From Acanthosepion pharaonis (Eukaryota > Mollusca > Cephalopoda > Sepiida > Sepiidae), in the NCBI GenBank assembly GCA_903632075.3, contig CAHIKZ030000955.1, positions 139,501-203,500 of the forward strand: a stretch of 64,000 nucleotides of DNA. Direction: 5' to 3'. The position numbers were made by a program, and so were the translations under genes. A model generated the notes under the pieces. It saw only the letters and a program-made list of their open reading frames with translations, made no database searches and was not told the origin of the DNA. Positions 42,401-54,414 of the stretch are shown here, one piece after another. The stretch's first letter is position 1. Each line of letters opens with the position of its first letter.

Positions 42401-43050
42401 CAAATGTGTCAAAAAGGCAGAATTTCTGAAAGTAACCAAAAAGTTGAGATTCCAATCAATATTTCTATTTGAAATACACCAGAGTATTTTGCTTACTGGA
42501 AATAGTAAATTTAATCGTTTAGCTTTCAAATGAAGCTAAAATGAAAGCTTCAAGAATGTTTTTTTTTCATTTTTAAACCTTAGCTATTGAAAATTCAGTG
42601 GAGGTGCCTATAAAAGTAAGTAATATTCGTTTCAAATCAGACTAATATTACTGAAATAGTTTATTTTTGATAATTTTTTTAAATTTTAATTTCACAAAAT
42701 TTTATAAAATTAAGTAAGTGGGAGTAACATGTAAAGATAAAAATTTTTTACCTAGATTTTCTAAAAAAAAAAAAAAAAAATATTTAAAAGATAATTTTTG
42801 AACATTCATTAAAATCTGACAATTATTTGATTTTTGTAAGAATTTCCAAAATGTGTTTCTTACCACAAAAAAAAAAAAAAAAAAGTAAAGATTTTTAACC
42901 AAAATTTTAAACGTGCTAGAAGAAAAAGGATTAAAAAGAAAATTAATAAAATACTTTGATCTTTATTCTTCCTAATAATAACAAACATTTTGACAATGGG
43001 GTCCCCTTTTCATCATTATCTGCTCTTTTTTTAGAAATTTTTTTGAGGTA
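39496..43050. mobile_element. Long-TIR element copy 3, interrupted by nested copy 1
   Basis: 39496-39960 is inverted relative to 42470-42800 (for example AATTTACTATTTCCAATAAGC against its complement at 42500). The right end at 42960-43050 (CCTAATAATAACAAACATTT, TGACAATGGGGTCCCC) matches the ends of copies 1 and 2. Removing the nested 1.7-kb copy leaves about 1.8 kb, the length of copy 2. The outermost left about 300 bp are missing at the LINE junction. No coding sequence; non-autonomous. Confidence 0.65.
40122..41838. mobile_element. Long-TIR element copy 1, nested
   Basis: The left end (AGTACCGGCATGAGATTACTGG, given as AGTACCGGCATGAGATTACT) and the right end (TTTCCAGCAATCTCATGCCA, GTACC) are inverted. 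The inversion continues inward: TTGACAAAAATAATTTTTTA-TTGTC on the left, and its complement with AACATTTTGACAATAAAATT on the right, over at least 250 bp. The middle is AT-rich and shares phrases with copy 2 (GGAAGGACAGAA, CTCAGAGCTGA). Confidence 0.75.
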
Positions 43051-43289
43051 CATCAGCTTATTCCATTTCATTTAGTTAACCGTTTTCTTCAATTTGTTGT
43101 CTTCTTCCAGGATTGTGGGTTTGGTAAAAAAAAACAGTATAGTCAAACCAAGATGTCTGAAGCTGAAGAAGTATAAACATTTTTTTTCATTGATTAAATG
43201 CAAGATATTATTTTCACATACTATTTACTTTACTTTTTCTATCAGTAACTTAGCTGTAAAATTCTGGCTTGCTTTCTAAACTCTAAAGG

Positions 43290-45080
43290 ACTTTCAATAC
43301 TTCGCTAAAAAAGAGCATACCCTGGCGAAAAAAAGGACCCAATCTTGATAAACAATTTATCATCCAAATGTTTATGTTATTATTAAAAGGAAAGAGCAAA
43401 GTATTTTTTGAATATTTTTTAAAATTTTTAATCCTTTCTAACATGTCTGAAATTTTAGTTAAAAGTCCTGTTGTTTATTTTTGAGTAAGCAAAATTTACA
43501 TAAAATTGATCATGTCAGCCATTTTTGACATCTTTGTAAAAAACAAGTGAAATTCCCTGTTTAAAAATCTTGTAAAATTCAATCATACCTTTTTGAAAAG
43601 TTATTTTAGGAAAATTAGAAAATTTAAAGTTTACTTAATTACTTAATTTTTTAGCAGAAAAAATTTAGTTGAAAATAAGAGAAGCATGTCTAATCATGGT
43701 AATTACTTTTGGAGGTATGAATTGATGCTTATGCTAATGTATCAACTAATGTCAGGGCAATTTATTGAATGGAAGGACAGAACTGACAGTATTTTCAAAT
43801 TTTAACTGAACCAGCTTATTTAACTATAAAGTCATTTTTAAAAATTAATTAAATTAATAAATAAATAAAAATTAATACTTTCATGGTCTAATATTTGATT
43901 GATTTTTTTTTTAGGTATTTTTTTTTTTTTTTTACTGAAGAGATATCCAAAGTTTGCACTGTTTCCATCCTTAAAATTGAATCTAAAAAAAAAAAAAAAA
44001 TTAATAATGTCTCTCACTGAAAAACAATAATATTGATATAATAATTATATTTAAAAACTGAAATTAAAATATTTAGTGAAATAGGATGTAAAAAAGAAAA
44101 TTAAAAATTTGGAAAATATGACAAGGATGGCCAGAGAATTTGATATGTGCTAGCCAGAATGAAACAGCAATTTCATAAAGGCCTTTCTCTTAAAACACAT
44201 GACCTATTATTTTTGAACTGTGCATCCATAGTTTGAGAAAATATTTTTAATACATTTTTTGGATATTAAAAATATTTAAAAAATATTTTTGTTGCAGATT
44301 GCAATAAGCATTCAAATTTATGATCTGTAAAAATAAATATTTAAAAATTAAATTTGAATCTATTTGTTTTCGGAAATGCTGTTAAAGTATCTAACAAATT
44401 TTCACTTTTTTTATTTAAATTTGGTAAAAGGAAAACAATTCTTTTAAAAATTCATTTTTCATCAGAAAAATATTTTGGCTTCAAACAATAGTGTCCTTAA
44501 TATTCATAAAAGCCATTAAAAGCTTTTTTAATTAAATTTAATTTAAATTCAATATTTTAGTTTTATTGGGTTTCATATTTTACAATTCAGAGCTGAATTT
44601 TTGGGCATAACATTGGATTGCAATAACTAAAAAAAATTGATGATTTATATTCAAAGTCTTGTGTTTTTACCTAATATAATCACAAAATTACACAAGTCGA
44701 ATTTTTGAGTTTTCATAAAATTTAATAAGGTAACATATAAAAAAATATTTTTATCATGATTTTCTAAAAAACAAACATTTCTAAAATAATCTCATTCATT
44801 TGTCAATAAGTTCTGAAAGTTTCACTAAAATCTGACAATTGTTTGATTTTTGCAAGAATTTCCAAATTAATGTTTTTCAACTGAAAAAAGGAGCAAAAAA
44901 TATCACTGACATATAAAAAAAATTAACTAAAATTTCGAACATGCTAGAGAAAGGATTAAAAAAAAAAAAAAAATACTTCGGTCTTTCCTCCTATAACAAA
45001 CATATTGGTGATAAATTTTTGTTTTTATTAAGATTGGGGCCTTCATCACGCTATTCTGTTTTTCGGTGAATTATTGAAGA
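43290..45080. mobile_element. Long-TIR element copy 2
   Basis: Left end GCTAAAAAAGAGCATACCCTGG, then GACCCAATCTTGATAAAC (each part under 23 nt); right end AAGATTGGGGCCTTCATCAC, TTCTGTTTTTCGGTGAAT in inverted orientation. Arms contain ATGTTTATGTTATTATTAAA and its counterpart. Internal phrases match copy 1. About 1.79 kb, no open frame of note. Confidence 0.7.
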
Positions 45081-47090
45081 TACCTAAAGAAAGATAATAC
45101 TTTTTTCTTTTTTTTTATGGATAAACATTGCAACAATCTTCCTTGACCTTGAATATTTTTCGAGTAATTATTTCCTTTAAACCAGTTTCAAAGCAGACAA
45201 GGTTCGTTTTACTTTTTTTATGCAGTCGTATCTGGAGCCGTACAACCTTTTACAAACCTTCTTCGGTCATGTAAATAAACAAGTTTTAACATCAATGATT
45301 TTTAAAAAAAAATTAACCTTGACTTTGTCATCCGGTGTCCGCCATTGTTCAAAACACAGATATTTAAAGGCCGTTTTGGATAGATAAGATAGATGAATAA
45401 AATAACAAGTTCGCGTTGGGGAAGGAAATGATAATGGCAGACACCGGATTACTGACGCCCGAGTGACTGTAGGAAATAGCAGTAGCAGCTTCTTACGCGG
45501 CTACCCGTATATACCCTACTACTCCTACTAGGAAAACGTTCTGTGTTGTGTGGTATCAGCTTATCCAAAATTTGAGGAGGTGGGGGGCAATATTAGGACT
45601 CCAAAATTTGAGCCAAATTAAATCACCAATAAATCAGATAATGATGATAACAGAAAAGAAAATTAAATATTGTATATTTCAGAGAGACAGAAGCGGCAAT
45701 TGCGTGTCTGGATTACAATAGGTTAGAACGAAAAGTTAGATTTTAAATAAATACATATTATTAAAAATCATATGTTAACTGAATAAAGGTATTTTAATCT
45801 AAAAAGATATATTTTTTATAGGGTAAAGAAATTGCGTCTGAGGAATTTACGCACAAATAGAATATACGGAAAAATTGAAAGCAAATCAATGGAGGGAAAC
45901 ATTTTCAGAAATAATGATTTCATAATTTATGAAGTTTCCTCTGGGGATTATTTTATTTCTGTTTAGTTTATGTATTCAACGAAAACTAAAAATACAAATA
46001 AATTAACTTTGGGTGGGGGCTAGAAAAAATTAGAAACCGACTTATTTTTTTTTTTTTTACTGACCTTCTTCCGTGAACTGTAATAAAAAAGGTGGAGAAA
46101 TTTGGTGATAATAATAGTCACTTTTTCTTTTTCAAGTGCTGTCCTGATTTAGCCAATTTCTCGCTCAATTTTCGCAATTTATGTCTTGTCTATCCAACTA
46201 TTGTTCGTCGTTGGAAAAGATGGAACAAAGAAATAGCATTAAATAAACAATACAAACATAAATTTGCCTTCTTTAAAAATAGGATTTCTAACGACAAATT
46301 TTACTCTGTACTGCCAAGCGGTGTTGAGCAACCTCATGTCCTTTGTGTGTAGAATGCCTTAGGCACATTTTTTAGCTCCTGAAACCTATTTTTGCTATAT
46401 TTTTATTGAAAAAATAAATAAATAAATGTTGAAATGTTTAAAATTTACAAATGCAATTATTTTCACTTCAAAATAAAACTGCAAATTTTAACTATAATTT
46501 GCTTTTTTTAATACGCATTTCCCTTGTGATTAAAAATAGAAAATAATAAGGTCAAGAAAGAGAAAAAACGTACAATAATTTCTTAAGATTTAATTTTAAC
46601 TTAAAATTAAATCTTTTAAGAAATTATTGTACGTTTTTTTAGATGTCGATATCTTAAAATTTTTAATATATCGACATCTATTAATCAACGTAATAATGTT
46701 TCATTTTTCATTTGATTTAAAACTGAACAAAAGTCAAAATCTAAAAATTGCAAATTTTAAATTTAAAACCTTTCTGGGGGCACTATGATTGGAGAAAAGG
46801 ACATTTTTCAATTTTTTCACCCTTTTGACTTTCTGGCATTTATTTTCGATGTAACAGTTAAGAACAAAAATCTCATCATGGGTGCGGGGAGAAGACGATA
46901 TAATAACAAAAACCAAAATTGTGAGATTTGGGACAACTAATTTTATTTTCCGATTATCACTTTTTCACGTCTCAACAGGCTTCAGTTTTTTATTGAAAAA
47001 TATTTTACTGTAATTTACATGTTGGTAAAAAAAATCATCATCATCATTATTTTTTTATATTGAAATAGAGAAGTAAAATCAGAAACGCAA
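45081..47090. other. Unassigned region with inverted repeats
   Basis: 45327-45455 has inverted arms of about 24 bp (CATCCGGTGTCCGCCATTGT and its counterpart ATAATGGCAGACACCGGATT). 45430-45560 is richer in CG. An 87-codon frame at 46092-46352 has no ATG of its own and no recognisable motif. No gene supported. Confidence 0.4.
46563..46679. repeat. Two adjacent palindromes
   Basis: 46563-46638 is a palindrome with arms of about 35 bp (AAAAAACGTACAATAATTTC inverted to GAAATTATTGTACGTTTTTT) and almost no loop. 46641-46679 is a second hairpin, AGATGTCGATAT...ATATCGACATCT, with a 15-nt loop. Both are exact or nearly exact. Confidence 0.88.
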
Positions 47091-47340
47091 TACCCAGTCG
47101 TAATTGATCTCGTGAGACAAGCTTGCTAACCATTATTACTCACTTCACCACATCGAAGTGCCCCGTTCGATCCTATACAGCGATTTTTAAATGTGACATA
47201 AGGCCAAAACATATGGCTCACTCAATGAGGATCGAATTCCTTTATTCAGTCGTAACTGATCTAGCAAGCATGACAAGCTTGCTAACCATCTACACGTCAA
47301 AATGCTCCGTTCGATCCTACGTCCTACCAAGCGGTTGTAA
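47091..47340 (-). mobile_element. Two tandem tRNA-like SINE fragments
   Basis: 47098-47185 and 47250-47330 share CAGTCGTAA-TGATCT, GACAAGCTTGCTAACCAT and CCGTTCGATCCTA. Read on the minus strand the GATGGTTAGCAAGCTTGTC portion matches the tRNA-like head at 24.98 kb. Upstream GGATCGAACGG resembles a B-box of a preceding unit, so heads may be permuted or tandem. Confidence 0.45.
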
Positions 47341-48858
47341 AAACAAGTGTTTGTTGACCTTGTACCACATAAGCCACAATTGTGTTAGTTTCTGAAAATA
47401 ATTCTATTTGTTGGTTACATAATTGCTAAGTTTTTGTCCTACTAATGACAAAAAACTTTGTATGTTAAAAAAAATAAAACATTACATTAGCTTTGTGGTT
47501 GATAGTGGGTTCAGTTCAGTCCATCCAGTCCCCAGGCGTTTTGCTGAAACTGAGAAAAGAAAAAACCTTGATTTGATACATATTCCAAACACTCTTCTTG
47601 CGGTACACGCCTGGACGTGACATTGGAGGTTTCGGACCTCATTACTAAGATAAAAACACATCTGACCCCATTTTCCAGGTGACCCAGCCAGTAGCAATCA
47701 TCCGAACTGTACATTTTTTTTTATTCATTTTTAAAATAAAACTTCGTTTTCTTTTTTCTGAAATACAAGAAAAAGCGGTAAATTTATAATTGTAACATCC
47801 GAGCGCTAATAGTCCTTCAAAGTTTTCCAAAAAAGTCTTAATTCCGTGCAAATGTATATGCTTTAACTCAAATCAACAAATTTACCAAAGCAGCTTCTCT
47901 AAAATTTTTCATATACGAAGAAAGTTTACATATCTCATTCCAGTGAAAAGCCAAAATAACTGTGTACTGTACTCAGCGAGTTTTAATTGCCATACGTGAT
48001 ACACGCTTGGGCGAACATGTTTTTTTTTTCAAATCTGACGGATAAGTTCTTATGGTGAATGTATTGTACAGATTGTAATGAGTGAATGAGTCGTGAATCG
48101 GATTAGCTAGGTAAAAAAAAAGGATAGTCAGTGAAGACCAGCCTCAACCCATCCCCCCTTTTCGGCCTTGTGCCATAATTGTATATTTTTGTATACAATT
48201 AAATATCCATGTCTTTTTCGATTCATGACTGACGAGGCAGATTTTCCCGAATTAAGCTGCAGTTTCTTTCTGCGGTAGAGACTGATAGTCAACCAAGGTT
48301 ATAAGACCCTACGTTACACTGGACTACTCTATTCAGCTTCAACTGTATTTTTAAAATAAAATTATTGCAGTTGACTAGCATATATTTAAAAAGAAAAAGT
48401 TCATTTTAAGTTTAAGAGTGAATCAATCAAAACGTGGGATCTAAAAGTAAAACTTCTGATTTCATTTATGTTTTTTTACCTATTTTAATATCTGATTTTT
48501 TACCCCAACTTTTTTATTTCATTTTGTGACGCACAACTTAGAATTTCACATAAGAACCAAAAAAAAAAAAAAAAAAAATACATTTAAAACGTTTTTGTAC
48601 AAATGCTGAATTGAAAATTAATATTTTCAATAAAAAAAATCTACAATTCATGAATCAACTACGTACAACTCAAGAAAAAAATAAAAATGACTTTCAAAAT
48701 TCTGTAGTGTTTTTTTTTTTTTTTTTTTTTTATCTAAGGTTGTTTATCGTGGAAATGTCGTAAGGTGAAATAGTTGCCTAACAATGACATATTTTAATTT
48801 TGTCCATTCTTATGAGAAAATGCAAATTTTGTTATGGTTCTGTTGAACAGGTAAAACA
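47341..48858. other. Unassigned non-coding region
   Basis: 47480-47720 is less AT-rich and open on both strands for about 65 codons, but shows no motif and no clear splice signals. The remainder is AT-rich, with poly-T at 48710-48731. Confidence 0.4.
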
Positions 48859-49023
48859 GGGGAGAAAAAATTACATTCAAAATGGAGAGGGGAGAAAAAA
48901 TTACATTCAAAATGGAGAGGGGAGAAAAAATTACATTCAAAATGGAGAGGGGAGAAAAAATTACATTCAAAATGGAGAGGGGAGAAAAAATTACATTCAA
49001 AATGGAGAGGGGAGAAAAAATTA
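48859..49023. repeat. 30-bp minisatellite, 5.5 identical copies
   Basis: The unit GGGGAGAAAAAATTACATTC-AAAATGGAGA is repeated five times without any change, plus half a unit. Because 30 is a multiple of 3, frames stay open on both strands (for example MERGEKITFK repeated on plus), but these are by-products of the repeat. Perfect identity suggests a very recent expansion. Confidence 0.95.
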
Positions 49024-49900
49024 ACCGAACGGAACAAATTCAAAACCAAATGCAACAGACTCATGAGAAAGGCTGAAGAATGTATTGGCCGAATTGAGTG
49101 ATTTTAGCTTTGTTTCTATTTTATATAAAATCTGATTAATTAAAGTTTTTTAAAATGTTATGAATTTCAATAGATTATTATTTTTTTTTTTGCTGGATGT
49201 ACTAAAAAAATGATGCGTTGTTTCCGAAATAAAAGCAAAAAATTGTTACCACTTGTTTTAAAATACAAAATATCACGGAATTATTATTTTACACGAAATT
49301 TTCAGTACTTATTCATTAATGAATGAATTGTACAGTATACTGAAGAAATTTTTGTTATTTCTTCAGTAAAATAATTATGCTATGCAATCAAGTGTGAACA
49401 GTGAACATAGGGAAAATTCGTCTCTTATCTTAGCAAAAATAATTCAAAAATCAAAACAAAACTCAAATATTTTTCTGGCAGTAGGTGCTCGCATAAAATA
49501 AAAACACGTTCTTTCAGATTGGACAGAAAAATAATCATCTTATTAAAAAAAGTCAGTACACAAGAGTTTCTTTTAAATAAAGACATGTTTGAAGAATTTT
49601 AAAAATGTAAAGTTTAAATCCATTTTCGAGTGTGAACCTTTTTAAAAAGAATTTTAATTTTTTCCTATTTTAGCAACTGCTAGATTATTTTTGTTATGGA
49701 TGCTCAAAATGAAATAATTCTGAATTACCACCTTTGACTACTTTTTCATATCGGAAGAGTAATATGATATATGATAATTCTTAAATTCAGAATAATTAAA
49801 AAGAAAAAAAGTTGGGTACATTTATTTTATGAAATCAAACAGGTATAAAAATAATAAAAAATAAAAGTAATTTATTAAACTCAAAAAAATACTACTTCTG
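49024..49900. other. AT-rich non-coding gap
   Basis: No gene or repeat recognised. Confidence 0.4.
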
Positions 49901-49904
49901 ATGT

Positions 49905-50190
49905 ACATTATTTACATTATTCGAACTATTGTCCTCATCTTTGTCGCCATATTTATCACAACGTTTCAGCTGTTGTACACTTCGGCCTTCTTCAGGTCGT
50001 TGGAATATTGAACTGAACCCTTTATTTCGCTCACTGGAGTAGACTGCCATGTTTAATGGATGTCAGTTATCTCCTGTTAATTCCCCTCCTCAAGTTTTCC
50101 ATTGCCTTAACCAGGTATTGAACTTACACTCTTTGGGTCCTGTCACTGGATTTAACCAACACCTTTATCCACTGAGCCATGTGTACATAA
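49905..50190 (-). mobile_element. tRNA-headed SINE sharing the foldback arm
   Basis: On the minus strand the head reads CATGGCTCAGTGGATAAAGG (A box) and, about 45 nt later, GTAAGTTCAATACCTGG (B box), good tRNA-like promoter spacing. The 3' half reads CGACCTGAAGAAGGCC, CAGCTGAAACGTTGTGATAA, GACAAAGATGAGGACAATAG and GTAAATAATG, i.e. the arm of the foldback repeats at 30.9 and 59-60 kb. This gives the foldback family a likely SINE origin. Confidence 0.7.
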
Positions 50191-50973
50191 TACCTCATCT
50201 CATAAATATAGACAGATACTTTTGATGTAGTATAAAAAATAAAATTATTCTTTCTACTAAGTTTCATAAAAAATTATATTCTTAAACTATTGGTTATATA
50301 AGGTTAAAGATAATTTATTTTTAAATATAAATACCAATTATCTTTATTGTAGTGCTGGTGTTCCATATTTCTTTAATTTTAATCTTTTGCACACTTTTTA
50401 AGTTAGGTGTGTGATTATACATTTTTTTATTTTTTGACCTATGACACCACATCATGCATAAATGAACTTTATTTTCATTAAGTTTTAAGTAAAAAGTAAA
50501 CATTACAAATCTAGTTAATTAATCCTTAAATTTACTAAATGAATTCAAAATATGTCTCTAGGATAAATATTGGATTTTTAAGAGATTTTAAAATTTATTG
50601 TTTATATTTTTCTTCATCTATACTAGTGGTTTGATGAGTCAATGAGTGATGAATGAAAGTGTCAGTTTCAAAAAATTTATTTATATAAGTGTTGAAGCTT
50701 AAATAAATGGAATTACAACACAAAATGTTTAACAAAATGTATTGAAACAAAGAATAGGTACACAATATTTACAGTTAGTTTGGTATATTCTTGGGAAGAC
50801 TGTTCCTGCATAATGGGTTGACTAGTCTGGATTCATCTCTACTATCTTTTCAGATACCAAATATTTATATAAATTTAAGTAAATTTGTATCATACACAAC
50901 AATAAGGAAATTAAATTTTCTTTTAATTCAGATTAGCATTAGGTCATCATCTCTCAGATAAAAACAAAATTTA
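50191..50973. other. AT-rich non-coding gap
   Basis: Nothing recognised except weak similarity of 50515-50600 to 14940-15000. Confidence 0.4.
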
Positions 50974-50977
50974 AGTT

Positions 50978-51502
50978 TGTCGCAGTCACCGTTGGCCGCT
51001 CCCAAACATAAACATATAGGATGCTTTGACCTTAACCTTTTCACCCGTCAGATTTCACATATTTAATCCAAAAATGTTAGTGCACCTCTTGTGACCTCTT
51101 ACCAATTTGGAACCTTGGGCCATTTCACACGCCTCCAGGGGGGCAACTACAAATTGGTGACCCTGACGTGATCTGAATAGGCTGGACAGTATGGCAACAC
51201 AATACAAACAAGGCATGTTTCTAGTTTTGTGACTCCCTTTGGCACTTTGCTACACTGTTAATGTGGATACTGCCTGTTCTTTCAAATTGATATGATCCAT
51301 TATCTAGTGAGAGGGCCTTGTCGCAGCCGCCGTTGGCCACTCCCAAACAGGAATGAATAGGATGCTTTGACCTTGATCTTTTCACCTGTCAGATTTCACG
51401 TCTTTAATCCAAAAATGTTCATGGGCCTCTTGTGACCTCTTACCAATTCAGGGTGCTCAGGCCATTTCACATCATGTCCCCCACTCCAGGGGGTCCACTA
51501 CA
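50978..51502 (+). mobile_element. TRIM-like miniature LTR retrotransposon
   Basis: Direct repeats 50978-51151 (174 bp) and 51319-51502 (184 bp) both start TGTCGCAG and end CTACA, and share GGATGCTTTGACCTT, TTTAATCCAAAAATGTT and CTCTTGTGACCTCTTACCAA. AGTT is duplicated on both sides (50974-50977 and 51503-51506). The 167-bp interior begins AATTGGTGACCCTGACGTGA, a primer-binding-site-like TGG start, and ends with GAGAGGG next to the second LTR. There is no coding capacity. It would need enzymes from an autonomous Gypsy relative. Confidence 0.85.
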
Positions 51503-51506
51503 AGTT

Positions 51507-52240
51507 CAAAGAAGGCATCTAAATTATTTAAAATGCATTTTTAGGAAGTCCATGGGTGTATCTATATATTTTATTATTTAATTTTACCTCCTTTTGTCAA
51601 ATATAACCGTCATTTCTTTCACAATATTTTCATTTTTAAAAGAAGTTAAGTTTTAAAGTTGGGGTGAATGAAATGTGGAGTTTATTTATAATGCCAAAGT
51701 TGACCCAGACTTTGTGGGGGCCCAATTTACAATGTAAATATAAAAACTGGATCCTGATTTTGTTTCTGCCTTTATCCTAATGTAGGGATTTAACTGCACA
51801 ACCACTCGAGTGGAATGTGATGCAAGGTTGATTTTAAAATGGCTTAGCAACCCACATGTAGGTGAACAGAGGAGAAAAATTGCTCAAGCTTCCTTGGTAC
51901 TTACTATTTTGGTGATGCCTCAGTGCTAGGTAATGACTTTAGTCCCCTCCCAATGAAGAGTTAAGACCTAGAGTGGCAAGATAGTCAGCTGAAGCTCAGG
52001 TGCATAATATTAATTTTCAACCCCTCTAACCTTTATGCTAATATATGTGTAATTGTAATGCACAGAAACCAAAATGAGTGAAGTTACGTGTTTTTCTTGT
52101 TGAAAATAGTAATTTAGGAGTTAAGGACTGGGTTATGAATTTTTCATAGCCCCCATTTATATAAAGAAAAAGAAAACAAAAATACAATTTTTTTATATAA
52201 AGAAATGGTGGCATCTCAAAACATGGCTTCCATCATTTTT
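51507..52240. other. Non-coding gap
   Basis: 51505-51560 resembles 15180-15235 (GAAG-CATTTAAATTATT-AAAATGC). Otherwise unassigned. Confidence 0.4.
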
Positions 52241-52244
52241 TTAA

Positions 52245-53110
52245 CTAATGTTCAATGTTCACCCCATAGATCCACTCAAAGTAGAAGGTTCATTGTTTGA
52301 TTTTGTTTAGTGGCATATCAACCACGATAGATTATTTAATACCAAAATCTAAATAATTTGAACACAATTTCATGGCTTCAACTAAATATATTTTGAATGA
52401 AATTGTGTGCCTTCAACTACTGATATAATTGTATTATTGGCCATTTTGCTTTATAAATTTATTGTTGGTCATTTTACTATAAATATGCATTGTTTGTCAT
52501 TTTTTTTTATATAAAAATATAGTTTGTATTTTTACTATAAAAATGTGTTTTTATACTTTTATAGTGTTTTGTTTTTGTTTGGGGGTTCACACTAGCTGGC
52601 ACCCTAACAGATGCTACCATCCCAAGTCATGGTGTACCTGGGAATAATAGCAATTAAGAGGTAGTCACTCAAAACTGCCAATCTCCCAATCAGCACCCTT
52701 GCTGCTGGATGTTGTTTATCATCATACCTAAGACCCAAAGTATAGGGTTACTGTGTAGTGCTGTATGAGCATAACAAAAAGCAAGAAGTGTAATTCACAA
52801 GGTTACGTAGGAAAGATAATGGTTAAGCTTAGTCTTGAATAGGTCAAGATTGTAATCATTGAGAAAACATCCTGCTGGGAGTCTGATCCACAAAACAGCA
52901 GTTCTTGGGAAGAAGCCATCTGAGTGAACCTTATTTCTTATTAATGAAATATGAAGGAAATGAGGATGATTCATCCTTGTGTATGTGGCATGGCAGGTTG
53001 TAGCTGCAGAGATCAAGGCTGGGGGAACCAACAAATGTATTTTATCAGAACACTTTCCTTGGAAATAGCGATAAAGTACTGAGAGGCTTGCAACTTTTTG
53101 ACTGTGAGAT
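52245..53110 (-). mobile_element. LINE family B pieces with RT C-terminus
   Basis: 52245-52300 is a 3' stub (CCACTCAAAGTAGAAGGTTC). 52740-53110 encodes on the minus strand SLIRNKVHSDGFFPRTAVLW, IRLPAGCFLNDYNLDLFKTK and LNHYLS-like residues: the best-preserved copy of the C-terminal RT tail of this family. 52300-52740 between them is not recognised. Confidence 0.7.
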
Positions 53111-54359
53111 ATGGGTTGTAGGGTGGATAATACAATTGCAACAGGGATTAGCTACCTACCTTAAAAGATAGACATACTCAGACACAATCAGTCAGCCATT
53201 TTATTTATAAATCACAATCAAAACTTGGGACAAACAACATTGATGTGAGTATTTGAAAATTCTTGCAGTTGTAGTTAAAATATTATTCACAAGAATGCAG
53301 TAAAATTGTGACAAAATTTACTGGTCACTTCCAAGTGATTTTTATTTTTTAATTATGGATAACAAAGAAAGTAATCCCTTTAAGTCACAACAATTAAGTC
53401 TTCTATTTATGAATTATCTCCCTTAAATTTTACTCTTTAGTTGATTTTAAAATGTAATTTAATTGAAAAATTAACTTTATATTTGTCATTTATTTATGAC
53501 ATCTCTTCAAAACTTTATTTTCTTTATTAGAAACAGAGAAGAAACAAAGTGAGACTTTCAATTAAGTGGTTTTGTTTAATGAATTGCAAATCATTTTTAT
53601 CAGTGATTACATAAAAATTTAGTTGACTGAAAAAATATTTTATTTTCAACATGATTCAAGAAGCACAATGATGGAGATTAACTTTATTCCTTTTGTAAAA
53701 TTATCAAAGATTAAGCATGTTATCTCTGCTCTCTTTTGTTTTTTGTTTTTTTTTTCTTTGAAGCCTTACTTAGTACCTTGTAGAATGCCAAAGGGTTTTC
53801 TGCAAAGAAGTAACTAATTTAAAAATTAAATACTGATAGATGCATAGAGAAATCTGTTTAATAAAAAATGGAACAGATATTGAATGAAAACATAGATTTT
53901 GCTATTGTTTTACAATGTAGTGATAGCAATAAATTACTAAATAACTCCCGACCCTTATTACTAGACAATGTAATAGTCTATAACCAAAATAATTAATAAT
54001 AAAAGAAAAATTAAAAGTTAGGCAATAAAAATACATTGAAATACAGATAAGAATGGTAATTAATAATAAAGTAAAAAAAGTTAGATTATAAAAAAAATAG
54101 TTAAATAAAATATAGAATACCCACATGATGCATCAGAACAAGCATTAGGAGGCAGATGTTCTAGACAGTTATCTGATAAAACATGCTGGCACCATCAGAT
54201 AAGCAAAACTAATTTATTTCTGTATACATATATGTTCTTTAAAATATACACCCATTTATCTTATTGTTTTTGTGTATGCTTATTTCGTTTGTATCTCATA
54301 TATGATTTTGTTTGTAATTTTATAATCCTGTGGTGGTCTGATGATGCCCTTTTAGCCCT

Positions 54360-54360
<1 letters not shown>
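53111..54360. other. AT-rich non-coding gap
   Basis: No gene, RNA or repeat recognised. Confidence 0.4.

Positions 54361-54411
<51 letters not shown>
54361..54411. repeat. (TA)n microsatellite
   Basis: About 24 uninterrupted TA units. Confidence 0.95.

Positions 54412-54414
<3 letters not shown>

Noticed and set aside
46092..46352. 86-codon plus-strand frame as a gene
   Set aside because: Starts with GTG rather than ATG, no motif, no splice or promoter context.
48859..49023. CRISPR array
   Set aside because: Units are contiguous with no unique spacers, and the window is eukaryotic.
48794..49076. Repeat-containing small protein genes on either strand
   Set aside because: The frames are open only because the tandem unit is 30 bp; four overlapping frames on both strands are equally open.
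50085..50190. Genuine tRNA gene
   Set aside because: Promoter boxes are present but no acceptor stem or clean cloverleaf can be drawn, and the sequence runs on into a SINE body.
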